DNA of 64,000 nucleotides from Caloramator quimbayensis (GTDB lineage: Bacteria; Bacillota; Clostridia; Clostridiales; Caloramatoraceae). A program made the translations under genes and the position numbers. The stretch lies in contig NZ_FUYH01000011.1 in assembly GCF_900167605.1 (NCBI RefSeq), forward strand, positions 43,290 to 107,289, read 5' to 3'. Positions 38,298-46,030 of the stretch are shown piece after piece. Numbering within the stretch: position 1 is the stretch's first letter; each line of letters opens with the position of its first letter. Below the pieces are notes generated by a model. That model saw only the letters and a program-made list of their open reading frames with translations. It was not told the origin of the DNA and ran no database searches.

Positions 38298-39563
38298 GTG
38301 ATAAAGTCTTTTATATTCGAGAATTTTAAAAGTTTTAATAAAGCTGAATTTAATTTGGAAAGTTTAACTATATTAATCGGTTCAAATGCCAGTGGAAAAT
38401 CAAACGCAATTGAAGGTATTAGAATACTTTCAGAAATATCTACAGGAAGGGAATTTTCAGTTATACTTGATGGTTCAAAAAATGTAGATAGTGATATTAG
38501 AGGGGGAAGCAGAGGATGCCCTAAATTTAATTCAAACTTTTTTAAGTTAGGATGCATAGTGGATTTGGATAATGAAAGTGACTTGGAGTATTCAATAAAA
38601 ATAAAGGTAGGAGATAGAATATACGTAGATGAAGAAAGTTTATATAAAGTTTTTAATGACGATACTAAGGAATTGGTTTTTAAGACAAAGAAAACATCAA
38701 AGGATAGTGGAGATATAAAGGTTGAGTATAATAACGGAAAGCCTGGAAAGAACCCAGATCTTACCTGCATACGATCATCATCTGTACTTGCACAACTTTC
38801 CTCTAAAATTCCTTCAGAATCTGAAAAATTTCAAGAGGATATAAACAATATAGATTTAGTTATAAAAAACTTGCGCAATATGTTATTTTTGAACCCTGTT
38901 CCTTCAGAAATGAGGGATTATTCAAGGATAAATGATTCTGAAATGAGATCTAAAGCTGATAATTTATCTTCTGTTTTATATAAATTATGCCAAGATGATA
39001 ATAATAAAAAAAGAATTTTAGATGTTATAGGTACTCTACCTGAAAATGAAATATTAGATATTGATTTTATAAAAACTCCAATTGGGGATGTAATGTTCAG
39101 GCTGAAAGAAAAATTTTCAGTAAGCACAGACTATATAGAGGCTAAAAGACTTTCAGACGGGACTATAAGATGTATTGCTGTTATTGCTTCATTAATTAGC
39201 GAAAAGAGTGGAAGTGTTGTAATTATTGAAGAAGTAGATAATGGAATACATCCAAGCAGAGCTAAGAGCCTGATTAATACGATTTCATCTTTATGCAAGG
39301 AAAGAAGCATAGATGTCATTATAACAACACATAATCCGGCACTATTAAATGCTGTAACAAAAGATGATTTAATAGGAGTAACAATATGTTATAGAGATGA
39401 AAATGATGGAAGCAGCAAGTTTATACAATTCATAGACATAAATAAGTATCCAGAGCTTTTAGCACAGGGAAGTCTCGGTGATTTGGCTGTAAATAACGAA
39501 ATTTTGAATACCATAAAAGGGAACAGAAGAAGAAAAAAAGATTTTAATTGGCTGGGGGTATAA
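38298..39563 (+). CDS. AAA/SMC-like ATPase, likely defence component
   Basis: 421 aa, GTG start 8 nt after AGAAGGTGA. The fold is an ABC/SMC-type ATPase of the AAA_15/21 group: FKSFNKAEFNLESLTILIG, Walker A GSNASGKSN (K34), signature-like RLSDGTIRC, Walker B VVIIEEVDNG and the histidine switch ITTHNPALLNA. ATPases of this type pair with a nuclease in systems such as Septu, Gabija and PARIS. Here the partner gene overlaps nothing but starts 3 nt after the stop and encodes a PIN-like protein. The two lie directly downstream of the restriction operon. Confidence 0.85.
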   Translation: MIKSFIFENFKSFNKAEFNLESLTILIGSNASGKSNAIEGIRILSEISTGREFSVILDGSKNVDSDIRGGSRGCPKFNSNFFKLGCIVDLDNESDLEYSIKIKVGDRIYVDEESLYKVFNDDTKELVFKTKKTSKDSGDIKVEYNNGKPGKNPDLTCIRSSSVLAQLSSKIPSESEKFQEDINNIDLVIKNLRNMLFLNPVPSEMRDYSRINDSEMRSKADNLSSVLYKLCQDDNNKKRILDVIGTLPENEILDIDFIKTPIGDVMFRLKEKFSVSTDYIEAKRLSDGTIRCIAVIASLISEKSGSVVIIEEVDNGIHPSRAKSLINTISSLCKERSIDVIITTHNPALLNAVTKDDLIGVTICYRDENDGSSKFIQFIDINKYPELLAQGSLGDLAVNNEILNTIKGNRRRKKDFNWLGV

Positions 39564-39565
39564 TC

Positions 39566-40054
39566 ATGGATGTTAGGATAATAGATACATCAATATTGAC
39601 AAATATTTTAGATATCCCCCACATGAATCAAAATCGTTCTGAGGTCGTTGAAGAGCTTAATAGGCTTAAAGAACTTGATAATCAGATTTTAATTTTACCT
39701 TTAGCTGCTATTATTGAAACGGGTAATCATATTGCCCATATACCAGATGGAAACATAAGACGCGAGAAGGCAGAATTAATGGGAAAAATTCTGAAAAATA
39801 CTGCAAATAATAATGCCCCTTGGCAATATTTTGGGAAAGAGTTGGACAAGGAAGATTTGTTGAAACTATCCTTTGAGTTCCCAGATAGCGCAATGAGGGG
39901 GACAGGGCTTGGAGATTTATCTATAATCAGAGCTTATGAGAAGTATAAAGAGAGCGTTTTAGGAATAGGTACTATTATGATATGGAGCATGGATTCTCAT
40001 TTGGCTGGATATAAAGAAGAAATGAAGCTACCGCAAAGGCGAAAAAATAAATAA
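39566..40054 (+). CDS. PIN-like nuclease paired with the ATPase
   Basis: 162 aa. IIDTSILTNIL (D7), IIETGNHI (E51), GLGDLSIIRAY (D117) and WSMDSHLAGY (D143) give the four spaced acidic residues and strand pattern of PIN-domain ribonucleases. ATG 39566 follows GGGGGTATAATC at the very end of the ATPase gene; the in-frame start at 39548 lies inside that gene. The pair ATPase + PIN is likely a two-component abortive-infection module in which the ATPase holds or triggers the nuclease. Family call from motifs only. Confidence 0.65.
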   Translation: MDVRIIDTSILTNILDIPHMNQNRSEVVEELNRLKELDNQILILPLAAIIETGNHIAHIPDGNIRREKAELMGKILKNTANNNAPWQYFGKELDKEDLLKLSFEFPDSAMRGTGLGDLSIIRAYEKYKESVLGIGTIMIWSMDSHLAGYKEEMKLPQRRKNK

Positions 40055-40104
40055 TAAAAGCCTCAATAACAATCGTTATTAAGGCAAGATAATATTCAAT
40101 TGTA

Positions 40105-40116
40105 GAGTGGAAATAA
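40105..40116 (+). other. Degenerate third copy of the guaA-end att core
   Basis: GAGTGGAAATAA differs from the attR sequence GAGTGGGAATAA (28788-28799) at one base. It lies exactly at the end of the defence genes and is followed by a terminator 6 nt later, the same layout as at attL and attR. Confidence 0.55.
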
Positions 40117-40121
40117 CAAAG

Positions 40122-40172
40122 AAAGCCTGCAGACACTAAGAATCAAAGGTTTTGCAGGCTTTAATTTTATTT
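40122..40172. terminator. Bidirectional terminator hairpin
   Basis: AAAGCCTGCA (40122-40131) pairs with TGCAGGCTTT (40153-40162), then AATTTTATTTT. It could end the defence genes, the Fic gene on the other strand, or represent an old guaA terminator. Confidence 0.75.
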
Positions 40173-40921
40173 TAAAGCGGATTGCGGAAAGGAATATGCA
40201 GTAACCTCATGATTTCCTTTTCAGACTCTAAAACGCGTTCGGCAATAAAGTCCATAAAAGGCTGATCCTCATCATGAGCCTGCTCAAGTAAGCTTATATA
40301 CTCATGGCGCAAAACCGGTGGAATTATGGCCAGCATATATCCGTCCTGAATGAGTGCTGTATTCATTAGCAGACGGGCAACTCTCCCGTTCCCATAAATG
40401 AAAGGATGTATAAAAACAAATCGTTTATGCAGCTGGGCGGCAAATTGAACCGGATGATATTTTTTTCGCTCTGAGGCTGCCCACTGGAATAACTTTACCA
40501 TTTCCTCTTCTATCTGTTCTACTTGATATACTTCATATTTTGAACCAGTTATAAAAACTGGGCGGTTACGATATTTCCCTGCTTCCTTGGCATCAATTCC
40601 TGTATAAAACATTTGGTGCATTGTAAGAGCGTCTGTTTCGGTTATTTGATAACTGCCAAGCAATGTAAACATAAAATCATATGCCTTTGCATGGCCAAGA
40701 GCTTCAAAGGTATCTTTAAGAGGCTTACCGCCAACAGTCAATCCATCTTCGAGGAGGATCTTTGTTTCACTTAAAGTGAGAGTGTTACCTTCAAGAGCAT
40801 TGCTCGACCATGTAAGTCCTATACGGTAGTAGTTTTTAAGTTCATTTAATAAGTGACCTTCAAAGGGGCGCATTTCATCAATGGCCAACTTGTAGCGGTC
40901 GATTTTTTCATATATCGTCAT
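40172..40921 (-). CDS. Fic family protein with altered Fic motif
   Basis: 249 aa. Fic-domain proteins transfer AMP or other phosphate groups from nucleotides to hydroxyl side chains. The active-site loop reads HPFIYGNGRVAR (H172-R183): histidine, the glycine/asparagine anion hole and arginines are intact, but the Mg-coordinating D/E of HPFx(D/E)GNGR is Y176. An N-terminal inhibitory helix of class II type is present (S40-NAL-E44-G45). The change may abolish or alter activity. Encoded on the minus strand, next to an M29 aminopeptidase; ribosome site GGCGGTGG before the ATG at 40921. Confidence 0.9.
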   Translation of the reverse strand: MTIYEKIDRYKLAIDEMRPFEGHLLNELKNYYRIGLTWSSNALEGNTLTLSETKILLEDGLTVGGKPLKDTFEALGHAKAYDFMFTLLGSYQITETDALTMHQMFYTGIDAKEAGKYRNRPVFITGSKYEVYQVEQIEEEMVKLFQWAASERKKYHPVQFAAQLHKRFVFIHPFIYGNGRVARLLMNTALIQDGYMLAIIPPVLRHEYISLLEQAHDEDQPFMDFIAERVLESEKEIMRLLHIPFRNPL

Positions 40922-40978
40922 TGAGTTCCACCGCCATTCATAATTATTTCCTGAATCTTGGTGATTGGAACCTTTTAC

Positions 40979-42094
40979 TTATTTTAAAACGCTTTCTATA
41001 AATTTGCCATCTTCATAGAAAAGCTCACCGTCAGCATATATTCTGCCTCCATTTCTCATATCGCAGAGCATATCCCAATGTATTGCGGATTTGTTTATTC
41101 CGCCGGCTTCAGGCATAGAATCTCCTATTGCCATATGTACAGTTCCTCCTATTTTTTCGTCAAAGAGCATATTTCTTGTAAACTTTTGAATGCCATAGTT
41201 AGTTCCAATAGCAACTTCTCCAAACTTCTTTGCACCTTCATCTGTGTTCAATAAAGCATGAAGAAGGTCTTCGCCTTTTTTTGCATCTGCCTTAACTACT
41301 ATTCCATTTTCAACATATAATTTAATGCCTTCTATTTCCTTGCCCATATATATTCCAGGGAAGGAGAAGGTTATATATCCGTCTGTTCCTGTATCTACTG
41401 GGGATGTAAATATTTCTCCGTCTGGGAAGTTAACCCTTCCATCGCAGTTAATCCATTTTCTTCCTTCAATATTTACTTTTATATCAGTTCCCTCTGAAAT
41501 TATATGGAGCTGCTTTTTAGTGTTTAGATATTTAACCCATCTTTCCTGCTGAGCGCTTATCTTTTCCCATTCAGCTATAGGGTCATCGCTATCTAAAAGA
41601 CCTGCCCCATATACAAAGTCCTCATATTCACTAAGACTCATGCTTGCTTCTTGAGCATCTGCATAGGTTGGGAATTGCGTTCCGCACCATCTTAAGCTTC
41701 CATCTCCTGTTCTTGAAGAATAAACGCTTCTCCAGCTTGTAGCACCCTTTGACTGAAGCTGTATTTTTTTAGAGTCGATATTTGAATTTGCTCTTGTATT
41801 TTTGGTTCCCCATGCAGTAAGCCACACATCAGCCTTTTCAAGAGCATACTTTAATATTATGTTTTCTTCTAAAAGTTGTTCATCGGTAGCGTTTTTTAAC
41901 TTTTCTTCCTGCACTTCCTGACAGGTAAGTATTGTTTCAACATGCCCCCCAGCTTTAACAGCCTCTTTCACTATCTCTGCCATCCATGGACTTGCAACAT
42001 CTTCGCACATTACAAAAACGAAGTCGCCTTTCTTTACCTTTGTAGAATAGTTTACTAATAGTTTAGCTAATTTATTAAGTCTTGGATCCGCCAT
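40979..42094 (-). CDS. M29-family metallo-aminopeptidase
   Basis: 371-aa aminopeptidase of the thermophilic M29 (AmpS/PepS) family, which removes N-terminal residues with two metal ions. Conserved C-terminal metal-ligand segments are present: NFPDGEIFTSPV, GEVAIGTNYGI, MLFDEKIGGTVHMAIG and KSAIHWDMLCDM. Length is near the family norm (about 370-410). The ATG is preceded by GGGAGG. A stem-less AT-rich gap separates it from the two-component system, so it is probably a single-gene unit. Confidence 0.92.
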   Translation of the reverse strand: MADPRLNKLAKLLVNYSTKVKKGDFVFVMCEDVASPWMAEIVKEAVKAGGHVETILTCQEVQEEKLKNATDEQLLEENIILKYALEKADVWLTAWGTKNTRANSNIDSKKIQLQSKGATSWRSVYSSRTGDGSLRWCGTQFPTYADAQEASMSLSEYEDFVYGAGLLDSDDPIAEWEKISAQQERWVKYLNTKKQLHIISEGTDIKVNIEGRKWINCDGRVNFPDGEIFTSPVDTGTDGYITFSFPGIYMGKEIEGIKLYVENGIVVKADAKKGEDLLHALLNTDEGAKKFGEVAIGTNYGIQKFTRNMLFDEKIGGTVHMAIGDSMPEAGGINKSAIHWDMLCDMRNGGRIYADGELFYEDGKFIESVLK

Positions 42095-42232
42095 TTTAAA
42101 TACCTCCCTATAAAGCTTATAATTTCATTTTATAAAAGTGTTACCTAATTTACAAGTAACTAAGTAACAAATTTTGGCTATTGAACTATAAAATCCAAAT
42201 AAGAAAAGTAGAAAAGTATATAGTTTATGCAA

Positions 42233-42248
42233 AATAAGTAACCGTCCC
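42233..42248 (-). repeat. REP-like 16-mer
   Basis: AATAAGTAACCGTCCC, reverse complement of GGGACGGTTACTTATT; one of nine copies in the window. It sits directly downstream of the histidine kinase stop codon. Confidence 0.85.
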
Positions 42249-42268
42249 TTTGAAAAACTACATTGGGG

Positions 42269-43540
42269 CTATAGCCGGATAAAGGGAAGTTCAACATAAA
42301 AAGAGGTTTCTTTATCTAAAGTGCTTTTAACATAGATTTTACCTTTATGTTGAGTTACGATTGCCTTTGCTATAGCAAGCCCAAGGCCGTATCCTCCGCT
42401 GCTTCGTGAGCGGGACTTATCTGTGCGGTAAAATCTGTCAAAAACCCTTTCTAAATCTTCTTCGGGGATACCTTTACCTGTATTTGTAATTGATAGCAGT
42501 ACATTATTTGCACACTTTTTTAAAGAGATATATATTGAACCGCTCTTATTTGTGTATTTTACAGCATTGTCTAAAAGTATCATTACTACTTCCCTTATCT
42601 GATCACTATTGCCATGAGTAATCAAATAAGGTTCTATATCATGGGATAAAGAAATATTTTGTTCAAATATAATTGCTTCCATTGTTAATATCACATTTTC
42701 AACGACTTCACTAATATTAAAGTTTGAAAAAATTAAATTATTGCTTGAACAATCCATTTGTGTTAGGTATAAAAGATCATTTGTAAGCTTGGACATTCTT
42801 TCACATTCCGATTTTATATAGCTGAGCCACTTTGATTGACTGCTTATCGTGTCAGTGCCGTTAGATAAAAGCACATCAACACTTGTATTTATTACGGTAA
42901 GAGGAGTTTTAAGCTCATGGGAAGCATCGCTTATAAATTGCTGTTGCTTTTCAAATGCATCTTTAACTGGCTTTATAGCTCTGTTGGCAAAAAATCTGCT
43001 TATAAAGTAAATAATAATAAGCATTATTAAAGCTACAAAAATAAATGTATAAACCATGCTGTTTAAAATTTGCTGCTGAGAAGTAATGTCAATAACAACA
43101 ATTCTGTAACCGATATTAAGAGGAATAACAGCAAAAGCCCAGTTATAACCTTTTGATTTAAAGTTACCTACAGTTTTATTCTGCTGCATTATTTTCTTTA
43201 ACGAATCTTCATATAAGCTGTCATCGATTTTAAATGTTGATGATTTAGATATAGCATTGTATTGTTTATCTGTTAAAATGGAAAATGAAATTGAGCGTTC
43301 GTATAATTCATTTAACCTATCTTCTTTTTTGCGATGGGGAGATTTTAAAATCAAATCTTGAGAATTAAAATTCCCATCCATTTTGCCGTAGAATTCAGAT
43401 GCATCTGCTAATTCCTCATATATTGTGCTTCGTACGTTTTGATATATTATAAGGTATATTGAACCGAAGGATAATAGCATCATTACTGATATTATTAACA
43501 AATTTAGTATAAGAAACTTATTCCTTAACTTTTTAAACAT
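42269..43540 (-). CDS. Membrane sensor histidine kinase
   Basis: 423 aa. Two membrane helices (about 8-32 and 160-181) enclose an extracytoplasmic sensor of about 127 residues. The kinase core has FISDASHELKTPLTVI with H208, LLDNAVKYTN (N box), and SGGYGLGLAIAK (G boxes). The HAMP region is short. The start ATG shares one base with the stop of the response-regulator gene (TAATG), so translation is coupled. Signal not known. Confidence 0.95.
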   Translation of the reverse strand: MFKKLRNKFLILNLLIISVMMLLSFGSIYLIIYQNVRSTIYEELADASEFYGKMDGNFNSQDLILKSPHRKKEDRLNELYERSISFSILTDKQYNAISKSSTFKIDDSLYEDSLKKIMQQNKTVGNFKSKGYNWAFAVIPLNIGYRIVVIDITSQQQILNSMVYTFIFVALIMLIIIYFISRFFANRAIKPVKDAFEKQQQFISDASHELKTPLTVINTSVDVLLSNGTDTISSQSKWLSYIKSECERMSKLTNDLLYLTQMDCSSNNLIFSNFNISEVVENVILTMEAIIFEQNISLSHDIEPYLITHGNSDQIREVVMILLDNAVKYTNKSGSIYISLKKCANNVLLSITNTGKGIPEEDLERVFDRFYRTDKSRSRSSGGYGLGLAIAKAIVTQHKGKIYVKSTLDKETSFYVELPFIRL

Positions 43541-44220
43541 TAAGGTTTCACCTCCAGAATGTAACCTACCCCTCGAACTGTGGTAATGGAGACTTTTGAG
43601 TCAAGGGAAGCAAGCTTTTTCCTTAGAAATGAGATATAAACTTCAACATTATTATGTTCGGCTTCTGAATCAAACCCCCAGAGCTTTTCAATTACAAGTT
43701 CCTTTGGCGTTACAGATGTATTCCTTAATATTAAAAGCTCAAGAAGCTGGCATTCTTTTAGTATAAGTTTAATGTGCTTATCACCTTTGCATAATTTTAA
43801 TGATGAAACGTTAAGTTCAATATCTCCAAATTTTAAGTTGTTATTATCAGTTAAAACCTCACCTTTGCGTCTTAAGGCTGCCCTTATTCTTGCAAGAAGC
43901 TCCTCTGTTGCAAAGGGCTTTGCAATATAATCATCAGCTCCGCTGTCAAGCCCTGTAACCTTATCAGAGATTTCGCCTTTGGCTGTGAGGAGAATAACTG
44001 GTGTTGAAATTCCTTCTTTTCTTATATTTTTAAGAACACTTATTCCGTCTATTTCAGGAAGCATTATATCAAGAATAATTAAATCGTATATTCCGCTTAA
44101 TGCATTGTCGAGGCCGCTTATTCCATCATATGCAGCATCAACTATATATTTATTCTTTTTTAATATTTGAGTTAAGGCTTCTGAGAGATGAATCTCATCT
44201 TCTACCAACAAAATTTTCAT
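43540..44220 (-). CDS. OmpR-family response regulator
   Basis: 226 aa. Receiver domain with acidic pocket, phospho-acceptor D51 (LIILDIMLPE) and switch lysine (LLTAKGE); the C-terminal winged helix (FGDIELNVSSLKLCKGD...TTVRGVGYIL) is of OmpR/PhoB type. Ribosome site AAGGAGAGG precedes the ATG. Upstream is an 11-bp-phased TTTAAGGTT repeat forming part of a large inverted repeat, which fits binding of tandem winged-helix dimers and control of both divergent units. Confidence 0.95.
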   Translation of the reverse strand: MKILLVEDEIHLSEALTQILKKNKYIVDAAYDGISGLDNALSGIYDLIILDIMLPEIDGISVLKNIRKEGISTPVILLTAKGEISDKVTGLDSGADDYIAKPFATEELLARIRAALRRKGEVLTDNNNLKFGDIELNVSSLKLCKGDKHIKLILKECQLLELLILRNTSVTPKELVIEKLWGFDSEAEHNNVEVYISFLRKKLASLDSKVSITTVRGVGYILEVKP

Positions 44221-44267
44221 ATTAAATCAATTCCTCTCCTTTTCCAATTGAAAAGATTGTTTTATTA

Positions 44268-44356
44268 ATTATATCACAGTAAAGGTTAAATAAACCTTAA
44301 ATATTACTATCTTATAGTAAATATTTAAGGTTTATTTAAGGTTGCAAATATAAAAT
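44268..44356. promoter_or_regulatory. Divergent operator of the two-component system
   Basis: Near-perfect inverted repeat, arms 44288-44310 and 44314-44337 (one extra A). TTTAAGGTT occurs twice, 44324-44332 and 44335-44343, offset by 11 bp as in OmpR-type sites. Minus-strand TATAAT at 44268-44273 and plus-strand TATAAA at 44349-44354 serve as -10 boxes, each close enough for a bound regulator to replace the -35. Confidence 0.7.
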
Positions 44357-44400
44357 AAACCCATAAGGTTAGAAATTAAAATTTGAAAGGAGTAATTAAA

Positions 44401-44802
44401 ATGAAAGAAAAGATAATTGCTTTTTTACAAGATGAAAAAGTAAAGGAGTTTAACAAAAAAATTTTTAATAAGAAGAACCTTAAAAAAGTAATAGCTTTAA
44501 TAGTGATACTTGCGCTATTAAAAATAACATATTTATTTATGTTTGAAGTAAAGGGTGTTGTTAAAAAGGTTGAAGGGAGCAAAATAACAGTAGTGAATTT
44601 CTTAACAACCCAAACTGTGGACGTAGGTGATTTTGAAAATATATTAGGAAATATACAGGCAGGAGACAGGATATTAATTAAGAAAAACCTATCAGGTCAA
44701 GTCATGAGTGTGAAGGACTATAGCTATAATATAAAAGATGAAAGAGCATATGACAGACATAATTTTAAAGGTTTTCATGGGCGTAATTTTAAAAGAAGGT
44801 GA
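44401..44802 (+). CDS. Small membrane-anchored protein, unknown
   Basis: 133 aa. A basic amphipathic start, one transmembrane helix (about 28-50, VIALIVILALLKITYLFMFEV), then an outside domain of about 80 residues with beta-strand pattern (VKGVVKKVEGSKITVVN...VDVGDFENILGNIQAGDRILIKK), ending RHNFKGFHGRNFKRR. AAAGGAG precedes the ATG. Transcribed from the operator shared with the divergent two-component genes, so probably its regulon member. The beta domain resembles small OB-like or DUF-type folds, but no family is recognised. Confidence 0.75.
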   Translation: MKEKIIAFLQDEKVKEFNKKIFNKKNLKKVIALIVILALLKITYLFMFEVKGVVKKVEGSKITVVNFLTTQTVDVGDFENILGNIQAGDRILIKKNLSGQVMSVKDYSYNIKDERAYDRHNFKGFHGRNFKRR

Positions 44803-44929
44803 ACTGATTTCTAAAATTTTATTAACAAATTATATAATACTATATAATTAAGGCGTGTTTATATATAATAGATACATCTTAAAAATAAGTCTTATCTTTG
44901 AATATAATTGATTGGCAGGAGGATCTGAA

Positions 44930-45862
44930 TTGAATAAGAAGAAAAATACATCGTATATAAGACTAATAATTCAAATTCTGTTTTTAATAATGATGCCGGG
45001 ACTTTTTACATTGATTTTTGGGCAATTAAAGCAAATATATACAGCATCAATAAAAGGTAATTTTGAACTTGGCAGAATATTGCCAATGAGTATAGAAATT
45101 TTTATTTTAATACCTCTGACAATAATGTTTGGAAGGTTTTTCTGCGGATATATCTGTGCTTTTGGGACGATAAACGATTTAATTTATAAATTTTCTTCTA
45201 ACGTTTTAAAAATAAAGTTTAAAATAAATAAAAGGGTAGATAAATTTTTAAAGCTAATTAAATATGCAGTTTTACTGTTTATTGTAATATTTATTTGGAC
45301 TTTAGGAAATAAGGGATTAAATGGTTTAAACCCATGGGATGCTTTTGCACAAATAATTCAGTTTCCACCATCTGTTCAAAGTATTTTATCTTTATGCGTT
45401 TTAATATTAGTTTTAATTGGAGCGCTTTTTATAGAAAGGTTTTTCTGCAGATATTTATGCCCTCTTGGTGCTTTTTTATCTTTGATTCAGGTTTTTAGAA
45501 TAGTCAGGATAAGTAAAAATAAATCTAATTGTTTAAATGGGTGCAATTTATGCTCAAGAAGCTGTTCTATGGGTATAGACCTTGAAAAAATAGATAGAGT
45601 TGACAGCATAGAGTGTATTCAATGCATGAACTGCAGTGCAGGGTGTTTAGGGAATAATGCTAAGGTTTCTATAAAATCAAAGACAATAAATGAAGTAGCA
45701 GTAATGTTGATATTCGTATTTACATTTATAGCTTTCAGGGGATTGGCTGTAAGTATGATAAATAACAACACAAGCAAAATTGATACAGTATCAGGTGCAA
45801 CAAGGACAAGCGTAGGAATAATTAATGCTGTTGCAGATGCATTAAAACAGGCAAAAAAATAG
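44930..45862 (+). CDS. Membrane polyferredoxin (NapH/YccM type) with SGAT tail
   Basis: 310 aa, TTG start 7 nt after AGGAGG. Five or so transmembrane helices with CGYICAFG and CRYLCPLGAF membrane motifs, then two ferredoxin-like clusters (CNGCNLCSRSCSMG and CIQCMNCSAGC), and a short tail after the last helix containing DTVSGATRTSVGII. That tail matches the flavinylation signature of FMN-binding domains (SGAT-T), where ApbE attaches FMN to threonine. The protein likely moves electrons through the membrane to an outside flavin. It follows the membrane-anchored gene by 127 bp and may share its regulation. Confidence 0.85.
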   Translation: MNKKKNTSYIRLIIQILFLIMMPGLFTLIFGQLKQIYTASIKGNFELGRILPMSIEIFILIPLTIMFGRFFCGYICAFGTINDLIYKFSSNVLKIKFKINKRVDKFLKLIKYAVLLFIVIFIWTLGNKGLNGLNPWDAFAQIIQFPPSVQSILSLCVLILVLIGALFIERFFCRYLCPLGAFLSLIQVFRIVRISKNKSNCLNGCNLCSRSCSMGIDLEKIDRVDSIECIQCMNCSAGCLGNNAKVSIKSKTINEVAVMLIFVFTFIAFRGLAVSMINNNTSKIDTVSGATRTSVGIINAVADALKQAKK

Positions 45863-45893
45863 AAAGCGAAAAGAATAAAAAGGTAATATCTAC

Positions 45894-45920
45894 ATTCTCC
45901 GGTGCCTGGCACCGGAGAAT
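45894..45920. repeat. Perfect 27-bp palindrome, GGTGCCTGGCACC family
   Basis: ATTCTCC, GGTGCCTGGCACC, GGAGAAT: fully self-complementary around a central T. Same family as 28858-28900. Possibly also ends the polyferredoxin transcript, although no T run follows. Confidence 0.85.
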
Positions 45921-46030
45921 AATTTATTATAAAAATAAAAAAGTACAAAAACTGCAAAAAATATTAATATATATCTAATAAATAATAGCTTAAAATAATA
46001 AGAAACTATTGAAATAATGGAGGGGACAAA

